DNA from: Trichoplax adhaerens
Lineage: Eukaryota; Placozoa; Uniplacotomia; Trichoplacea; Trichoplacidae
Direction of reading: 5' to 3'
Assembly (NCBI RefSeq): GCF_000150275.1
Contig: NW_002060959.1
Location: 926,301 to 990,300, forward strand
DNA length: 64,000 nt
In this document: positions 52,201-64,000 of the stretch, in pieces
Layout of the letters: the number at the start of each line of letters is the position of its first letter
Position numbering within the stretch: the stretch's first letter is position 1
Notes under the pieces: generated by a model
Database searches by the model: none
Seen by the model: the letters and a program-made list of their open reading frames with translations, nothing else
What the model was told of the DNA's origin: nothing
Program-made: the position numbers and the translations under genes

Positions 52201-53908
52201 TATGCAGCCTCAGCTTCTTCATCCACAGGTAACAGCAGCGTGGTAGGGCTGATACTGTATGTTTGTATTCTATTGTAAATACCAAACAGCCAAAGCTAAC
52301 AGTAACGTTAATAAAGCCGTCATATCTTCTTTAATTAATTATAATCCAAGGTTTTACTTTAATAATTACTTTGTAATGTAGCAATCTCATTTTTTTAATT
52401 TCAGATTATCAGCAACAAAGATGAGAGCCAATTAGCCAATCCTAGAAGTGCTCTCAGTTCTGGACATCAAATTATAGCATACGTGTAATTTTTCTGATTA
52501 AAAATATTTTCCATTTAACGCTACTAAAATCCTAGCTAAAGACACTTTTTACGAATTATCTTAGATTAAGTTAATTAAATAAATCTGCATTTAGATCCTT
52601 ATTAGAAACAACAAAGCCATACTTTGTCAATGGTATTCGTCTACCAGCTCTGCAAACACTATTACTATTTGCAAAGAATATCAAGACCGATCGTACATGT
52701 ACCAGGTTGTTATGTGTAGTATTTAAGAGAATGCCGTTCATATATATGTTTGGCGGTCATATGTACTCCTATACCTACGTACTTGAAACGCATGCTGTTA
52801 ATAACGTTTACTAAAATTTATACGTATATCATCCGATTAGAATGATTTTCGATAACTGGTTAGAAATTGGATTATATCCTGACTGTCGGAGATGTGGTAA
52901 AATGTTAATCTTATTAGTCCAAGTTAGAAATATGTGGAACCAACTACTACAATTTCATGTCGATAAAGGTAGATAACGTTGATTTATCATCCATCCAATT
53001 TGATGTTTAAAAGAATTGCATTATATCCGTAATTGGAAATATCTTCAATTTGTTAACTCCATTAGATGTTTTGGACGGTAAAAAAGCGAAAAGTTTAGAC
53101 GAATTTCAAGACAAATTAAAAAAGAAAATCTATCGCATATGTGATGATTCAATTCGATATACAATTAAGAAGTATGCTGATGCAAGTAACATGAAAAAAA
53201 CTGAGCAGTTAGGTTAGTATTGACCTGTACCAGTTTGAATATATATGATGTAATCATGTTATCATTTGATACAGATAGCACTCATGTAACCGACAAAGAA
53301 ACTATAGAATCTAGTGATACGAAAGACCTCACTCAAGTTCAAATAAGTGATTATCTGGAATATGATAGGTATTCATGATGCTGACAATAACACGGAAAAA
53401 TTGCCTGTTTGGTGTACAGTATAATAAACTATACCTTTTGTTACTGGTATATTTTAGTTTGGAAACTACCGAAGATCGGTGTAAAAGTAACACATTAGAG
53501 TATCTAGACTCGAGAACGTGGTCTTGCAGTTTGTGTAATACGGAAATGAAAGCTAATTTTGTTGAACGCTTAAAACATTCAAGTGAATGCACAATTCTGC
53601 AGCATAGTAAAGGTCAACGTTTATACATGTAAAATCTAAAGTATTGTTTTATCATCGTGCCCTGTTTAGTAAAGTGTAGATCTTTTAAAAAATTATCTGT
53701 AGGATTAATTTCAAGTACTAAATCGGCGACTGAGCAAATTGCTAGAAGGCTATACAAGTGTCCGGTATGCTTTGAAGAATTCAACTTTAGCGCGATCGAA
53801 ATCTTAAGGCACAAGAAATCTCACACGGAACAGGCTGCTGAAGGAAGCTCTTCTGTCATTAGTAATGAAGGGGGAGAAGATAATACGTTAGTAAAATCTG
53901 ATGGATAA
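46282..53908 (+). CDS. DHX34: DEAH-box RNA helicase DHX34
   Basis: ATP-dependent RNA helicase that promotes UPF1 activation in nonsense-mediated decay. About 25 exons; early ones are 46282-46358, about 46497-46561, 46693-46785, 46873-46961, 47223-47360, 47478-47612, 47776-47830, 48053-48120 and 48218-48327. Helicase motifs in order: [10 protein letters not shown]; Ia TQPRRIA; II DE|VH split by an intron; [42 protein letters not shown]. Then come the FPFIEPP segment, the winged-helix/ratchet region ([23 protein letters not shown]), the basic [16 protein letters not shown] stretch and [20 protein letters not shown]. Two C-terminal C2H2-like fingers (CSLCNTEM with a downstream His/Cys pair, and CPVCFEEF with HKKSH) match the DHX34 tail and separate it from DHX8/15/38. 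Start: first ATG followed by a family-like acidic segment. The frame of exon 2 is uncertain. Confidence 0.95.
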
Positions 53909-54095
53909 CTCAATCTATTTTATAAGACGGTTATCGTTATTTTTATATTGCTGGAGATGAGTTCAAGCTTTTATTATCAGATTATGTCATGGAACTAGCC
54001 GAAATAACAATTTGATATGTAAATATTCATTATTTCAAAGCCTTTATGCGATGAACCTATTACTTTGTAACATCTGGATACTGTAGATAAGGCTA

Positions 54096-54101
54096 AATAA
54101 A
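54096..54101 (+). terminator. Candidate DHX34 polyadenylation signal
   Basis: AATAAA about 190 bases past the DHX34 stop codon. Weak on its own in AT-rich DNA. Confidence 0.33.
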
Positions 54102-54544
54102 TGTTAATTTATTGTTATGTAAAGCAGTTTAATATAGTGGTATTTATTATATTAACGGTACTAATCTGAACGATTGGTTGCATGCAGTGTAAACAGTTTA
54201 GTAAACGACATTTTTTAGTATGGGTGTGAATCGATCATTCCAATTCTAGTACTGTAGTACACAACAACTGTCTTCCACCGCATAATGTGCATATGCCAAC
54301 CTCTAGACTCATCGTATGCTTAACAAACTATACTATCGGTCTGTACAGAGTCCAAGAATGCCTTATTAGGGTACTGTTAAGGAATATAAAGTAATAAAAT
54401 ATAGTAAAAATGCGCCTATCAATTTATCTATGCATGCCGATGAAGAATTCACGCATGGAAATTTCCATTTTGATGTGAGCTAGCTAGCCAGCTGTGCAGA
54501 ATTTCCCCAGCTTCTTAGTCTATACATCTGTCCGTCGAGTACTC

Positions 54545-54572
54545 CACAGTGTACAGTGTACAGTGTACAGTG
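54545..54572. repeat. CAGTGTA palindromic run
   Basis: Three successive CAGTGTA units within a self-complementary context, related to the other GTAC clusters. Confidence 0.8.
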
Positions 54573-54944
54573 GAAATTCTCGCGGGAAATTCGAAGCATG
54601 CTTCTGCTTGTCATAAATTCACAATCCAGCTTAACTGGTAGTAGAGTGTATCAAAACATGGAGTAGAAGCAATAGAAATCAAGTCTATTGGCAAGCTAGG
54701 CCCAAGAGTACAACAAGTCTACTGCCAACATCAGTCAGGATCGGCGGCCTTTACTTTGGCTTTCTGGCCATTTTCTGAAGGCTGATGTTGTTGTTTTAAG
54801 GCTAATAATATTATATTAGAAGTTTTTATCCACCTTCAAGACCCTCTAGACGAGAGGTATTAACATATCCATGTAGAATTGAGGTGAATCGAAAATTAGA
54901 ATCTCTGAATTAAACTCTTGGAAGCATTTCTAAATCAGTCATTG

Positions 54945-59416
<4,472 letters not shown>

Positions 59417-60524
59417 TGCCACTTTGTTACAAAACCTAATAGGGTATCAATGACACTCTAGCTGCACCTTTCAACGGTAGAATCCAGTTCACGTATGGTA
59501 CTATTAATTATCGATATTAAAATTTAAATTCGGTGGCTGTAATGTCACCAACATTCAGTATACTCGCACTGTATAATTTCGGTTAAATAGTCATATGCTA
59601 CCGAGTTAATAAATCTTGAAACAAATCACGTCATAATTGAACGGAACGCATTTATCAAATCATTCCTATATTACTGAATGAATGCAGTATTTGTTTATAG
59701 AATCTTTCAACTATAAATCATATAGTATATTACCGACAATACTAGCATTTCAATCTGGTACATAACTTAAGTTATATAAAGAATATTTTGTAATAAAAAA
59801 GGCCAATTCAGTTGTTTTAAATTGCTTTATTGAACTCATCTTACTCTGCTTATAACTTAAATTCGTTGCTAACAGATTGGTGCTGTAGCTTTCACAGATA
59901 ATATTAATAATTACTGATATGAATAGATCTACTTCGCGATATTTGCTCTTCCCATTATTATTACAATGAATTCGTATCAAGAACTGTTATATCATTACCT
60001 ACAGTAGCAAGCATGAAAAAATGAGCCAAAGGATCTAATTAAAATTCACATCATAGACGCGATACAGTTAATAGCAATATGAAAAGCTATCTCGATAGGA
60101 GTTATCCACGCAATCAAGCCAATCAATCAATCAATCAGAGAATTAATTACCATTGTTCACCCAAAAAAGTGAATGTCTCATTATCCAAACATGAAAACGT
60201 TACAGTACTTCGATATAATGTATAAAATAGAATTGTAACGCTTTAACTGTTGATCGTCTGTAAATGATGGAGGAAAGCCAATTTGTGAAGATTATATGGT
60301 ATCAATGTTACAAGGCCAAAGGCAAGGAAGGCTTTGCACGTTTTACCCAGTAGGGAATGCCACCGTTTTAGCATGACAAATTACTAAATACAACAGTAAC
60401 GACTATAACAAACAAAAGTTTAAAATAGGAGATGATCACTAAGCTCTACTTATATTACTAAAAGATGCCTAATCTTAAACCAGCGATTTTAAAGTGGCAT
60501 CTACTAAGTTTACATCGGTTATTA
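59417..60524. other. Spacer between convergent FIGNL1 and ATPase beta gene
   Basis: About 1.1 kb of AT-rich sequence with an AATAAA near 59608 and a short CAAT-type repeat near 60117. The minus frame at 59750-59980 has no recognisable content. Confidence 0.5.
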
Positions 60525-61466
60525 TTAGTTAATTTCAACAAAAACTTGAGCTTCAGATAGCTTATTTGGTGCTGATGATATCTGCACATTGGTAGCGTTT
60601 AGTTTACAATGGATTTGATATTTCTCGTTAATTCTATTGAATTGAACGGCTACAAGGGGTTTTTGATAATTCTCCTGTCTCGTCCATGGATAATACTGTT
60701 TGAGGAATCCTATATTATCATAGATCAAGTGGAAACAAAACTTTATTGCAAAGCAAGCACCATAACCACTATTCATTTATATGACAAGATCATGACTGTC
60801 GGTATAGACTCTATGTTACTACTAAAGCATAGAGTAGATCAAATAGAACTGATTGATTCAACCAAACTGAATGTCTATCTGGAACTGTTGAGATTAGCAC
60901 ATTAGTAATTGAATCCAATTTAATGGGTAAAACTAACTTACCGGTATTAATGACAGTCACCGTTGGCTTAGGATCGAGGCTTTCCGCTTTGACTGCCTGA
61001 CAATCAAGTGGGACATAATTTCCATTTTTATTGGCAATTTCAGGGATCCAACCCCAAACCAGATTCATTTGAACTATGATACAAGCAGTATCTTGCGAAA
61101 AGCCATAAGCAGGCGAAGAAGCACAAGCCCCCAAGTTATTAACATTGAAGGTACAAGTGTTATTACCACATTGAAACGATTTTGGATTTCTATAAGGAGT
61201 TAATAGTCTAGCAATTTGGAACCGACTTGAATTGACAGATGCTGCAGCATTGGAGTAAGACGCAGGCGTTGCAACTAAACCAGGGTTTAAGTTATACATG
61301 GTGTACTTTGGGCCAACATCCAAAGGTGGAACAGTGGTTAGGAACACCCCAAGACAGATAGCAAAGAAGCCAGCCAGACAACCATAAAAGCAAAGGTAGA
61401 AGAGTATAATCTTGTCTATTGAAAAAAGATTGCAAAGATCAGTTATTGTACAACATCTCCTTTCCA
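60525..61466 (-). CDS. ATP1B: Na,K-ATPase (P-type) beta subunit-like protein, 5' exon missing
   Basis: Single-pass type II glycoprotein needed to fold and deliver the Na,K- or H,K-ATPase alpha subunit. Exons on the minus strand: 61466-60942 and 60709-60525, joining in frame (235 codons visible). A short cytosolic part precedes a helix (IILFYLCFYGCLAGFFAICL). The ectodomain has VPPLDVGPKYTMYNLNPGL, paired cysteines (CGNNTC, GACASS, DTACII, PLDCQ, IHCK), potential N-glycosylation sites (NSSR, NNTC, NATN) and the late motif FLKQYYP...KPLVAVQF typical of beta subunits. The open frame has no ATG; its first codon is GTG and a strong acceptor (TTCTCGTTCTTAG) lies just upstream. A first exon carrying the start codon therefore must lie beyond 61468; I could not identify it. 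Confidence 0.9.
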
Positions 61467-61612
61467 CTAAGAACGAGAATAAACTCTAGTTTAAGGTATT
61501 CCATTAGCCAATAACACAGTCGTCCATTACATGACCATGTTTAAGATGGTGTTTACTACTGACAGTGAATAGTACTAGTACGGTGCTAGAACGGACTGGA
61601 GCGGACCGGTCT

Positions 61613-61785
61613 GGTTCGGAACGATACAGTCCTAGTACAGTACAACCATGGCCTACTTTTCCTACAGTATCTTGATTTTTTTCTCGCGATCTACAGTACT
61701 GTGCACTGTGACTGTTCAGTACACGAAGCTATACCGTACAGTGTACAGTACAGTGCGTGGTGGACTATCCAAACGTGTATAGTGC
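61613..61785. repeat. GTAC palindrome cluster
   Basis: Many ACTGTAC/GTACAGT words, such as CAGTACTGTGCACTGTGAC and GTACAGTGTACAGTACAGTG. Confidence 0.75.
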
Positions 61786-63069
61786 AATATGGTTTTGGTA
61801 GGTGTGGTGGCGGTCAATCAATCAAGGCCTCTTCCCTAATGGGAGCACAGGCAGCACGCTAACACCTACTGTACACCTACTGTACATTGTATTGTACCAA
61901 TGTGGCATGCGCCGTCGCCCTTGGCCAATTCAATGTACACTGTACAAGGGGAAATCAATTTGGAAAAAGTTGAAAGTTTTTTATCCATCCAAATTCATTA
62001 TCTGTTTATTCTATCAACTATTTTCTACTCTACGATAAAGTAGTGTAAAAGAAGTTGTTGTCAAGTCCTTGATATTGACTTAAGATAGTGGCTGATGGGC
62101 ATGTTAACGGGGAAGGTTCAATTTCGTAATCAGTAAAAAGTACAGTGCGGTATCGTCAAAACGCAGCCAAACGACTCATTGAAACACAATTCTTACTAGA
62201 CGCTATGGATGATACAGTAGCAAAGACACATACTGAAATGGGGCAAGGCAATTTTACGAGGTCATCATCAAGGGGACGGATAAAATGTTCACTATTTTAG
62301 CGAAATGGAAGACGATGAAGCAACGCCAAGATTGGATCAGAAGCATATTGTGTCATCAAGGCAGTCAATGTTCTCATCAATACTGTAGCATTTGTAGGAC
62401 GGTAGGCAGACTCAACCAATCCAAGTTGGTTGGATCAATCGATTTGGCATTTGAAAGTGCCATCACACCATTGGCATCTGTCTATCTCATTTGAAGACAT
62501 TACTACATGAATTCACTGTATCCAAAGCCCCCCCCCCTAAAATCAATGATTGACTACAGCAATGGAAAACAGCGTTGTCTGCATGCTACGCTTGTATTTA
62601 CATATGCACACTTTAGCGTGGTCGCTCAAAACTTACACCAGCTCTGTTTGGTACGAAAAAAAACAGTCTTTTCACGGGGATTGTAAACGGCACGCGAAAA
62701 GCCCTGCCATAAGGTGGTCTTGGCAACCACTGAATATTTCTCTAAATAAAGATCGTTCTTTTCCATGATGATAACTTGAACTTGTTGATTCCAATAATCA
62801 ATTCACTGGATAGCGATTTTCCGTCAATTTAGCCAAGGTGGGGCCACAAATCGCTAACAGCTTTAGCGTAAAGCACGAGCAAATGCAACCAATGACACCA
62901 CCACCAGCGTTTATATCAATTGGACGCTACACTGTACTGTACTGTACTATGGTACTGTCACCCTGGGTTACCCATAGTGTAGGTTGACCAGACCGGGCCA
63001 GCATACAATGCGACTGGGGGATCCACAGGGGATAATCACCGGGTACCGGACTGCGGCCGACCCAATCTG

Positions 63070-63180
63070 TTCTGGTCCGTACCGTACTGTACTAGCACCA
63101 TGTGTACAGTATACAGTGTACACTGTACAGTACTGTATACTGTAAGGAGCGACTGTCTACTGTACTGTACGACTGTACGT
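63070..63180. repeat. GTAC palindrome cluster
   Basis: Alternating GTACAGTATACAGTGTACAC and TACTGTATACTG words, strongly self-complementary. Confidence 0.8.
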
Positions 63181-63540
63181 GCCTTTGCCACAACCAACCT
63201 GTGCGCAGTGGGCACGTGCTAGAGTAAGAGCAACCGGTACTGGACCTCGAGTGCACACTGTGGATGGAGAACGTGCACTTGCGCAGTGCAGTGCTGTACC
63301 TTCTGGCCCACTGGGTGATCCTTTGCCTGAGTCAAAGGTAGACTTTAGACAGCTAGCAGGTCCAGAGTACAGACGTAACTGTACAGCGCAGCACAGATTC
63401 AAGGTCCGCCAAGACTAGAAACGTTGCACCCAAAATAGGATGACAATTTGCACGTGATTGATATTACAAACCGTCAGCGACTAGCCTGGAAGTGGATTTG
63501 ACAGCCTACTGTGCCAAAAATGAGTCCGCGATCATTGTCC

Positions 63541-64000
63541 AATGTCTACTCGCCCATTAAAATAACGCCATACTGTACAGTGTACAGTACAGTAGTACAG
63601 TAGAAGAAAAAAAAAGTCATACAGTACGCTGTGCAGTACAATAACTCGAGGTCTAGCTCACTCTACTGTAGGGGTACCCGGGACAGTACACTGAGTAGAG
63701 TACAGTACCGTACTACAGTATACAGTACTATATACTGTAGCCCAATGTCTACTCGCCCATTAAAATAACGCCATACAGTACAGTACGTACAGTAGAAGAA
63801 AAAAAGTCATACAGTACACTGTGCAGTACAGTACAGTAACTCGAGGTCTAGCCCACTCTACTGTAGGGGTACCCGGGACAGTACACTGAGTAGAGTACAG
63901 TACCGTACTACAGTATACAGTACTATATACTGTAGCCCAATGTCTACTCGCCCATTAAAATAACGCCATACTGTAGAAGAAAAAAAGGTCATACAGAACT
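63541..64000. repeat. Satellite-like tandem repeat, unit about 200 bp
   Basis: AATGTCTACTCGCCCATTAA starts units at 63541, 63743 and 63939 (periods 202 and 196); the third runs off the window. Each unit has a fixed order: ATAACGCCATAC, GTACAGT palindromes, AGAAGAAAAAAA, CTCGAGGTCTAG, GGGGTACCCGGGACAG, then TACTATATACTGTAG. Units 1 and 2 are nearly identical apart from the palindrome length. Confidence 0.9.

Larger units (their letters stand above)
53909..54944. other. Spacer between DHX34 and FIGNL1
   Basis: About 1 kb. AATAAA at 54096-54101 may end DHX34. The 54545-54572 stretch is a perfect CAGTGTA/TACACTG palindromic run. The FIGNL1 promoter should lie near the right end. No gene seen. 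Confidence 0.5.
61468..63540. other. Repeat-rich stretch without a supported gene
   Basis: Contains GTAC palindrome clusters (61613-61785, 62929-62960, 63070-63180), a short poly-C at about 62528 and a less AT-rich pocket at 63179-63418 open on both strands. The frames at 61802-62038, 62285-62494 and 62550-62768 have no recognisable content. The first exon of the ATPase beta gene should be somewhere here or beyond. Confidence 0.45.

Overview
This is nuclear DNA from an animal. It is strongly AT-rich, and nearly every gene is cut into short exons by small GT-AG introns. The gene set is metazoan, including a CAMLG-like ER receptor, syntaxin-18, DHX34 with its C-terminal zinc fingers, CFAP43 and a THEG-repeat protein. 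Compact genes, modest introns, near-vertebrate conservation and abundant ACTGTAC-type palindromes suggest a placozoan (Trichoplax or a relative). That is inference; another early-branching animal is possible. I see no bacterial, phage, CRISPR or organelle sequence.

Twelve protein genes are supported by exon-by-exon reading and remembered family signatures. On the + strand: the 3' part of INPP5A (525-2281), NOP16 (10888-12848), a CAMLG-like gene (25530-about 28025), FDPS (29959-33412), DHX34 (46282-53908) and FIGNL1 (54945-59416). On the - strand: STX18 (10056-6622), PGAP3 (14523-13579, intronless), a THEG-repeat gene (18533-16646), an ARL9/ARL10-like small GTPase (24593-23196), CFAP43 (about 44849-34383) and a Na,K-ATPase beta-like subunit (about 61466-60525).

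Region by region: 1-10 kb holds convergent INPP5A and STX18. STX18 and NOP16 form a divergent pair with an 0.8 kb spacer, and NOP16 converges on PGAP3. From 14.5 to 23 kb the sequence is gene-poor apart from the THEG gene. The ARL and CAMLG genes are divergent around a cluster of GTAC palindromes. FDPS converges on the 10 kb CFAP43 gene, which is divergent from DHX34. FIGNL1 follows DHX34 in the same direction and converges on the ATPase beta gene. The last 2.5 kb is repetitive and ends in a satellite of about 200 bp units.

The genes are housekeeping or cell-structural and do not form one pathway. Functional themes are ER membrane traffic and insertion (STX18, CAMLG, PGAP3), inositol and isoprenoid metabolism (INPP5A, FDPS), cilia (CFAP43, THEG protein), RNA and ribosome work (NOP16, DHX34), recombination (FIGNL1) and ion transport (ATPase beta). 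The most interesting material is in gene architecture: very small exons, a stopless in-frame intron, decoy splice sites made by local duplication, a reading-frame break in the CAMLG-like gene, and a recurring palindromic repeat family. I did not find a convincing new multi-gene system.
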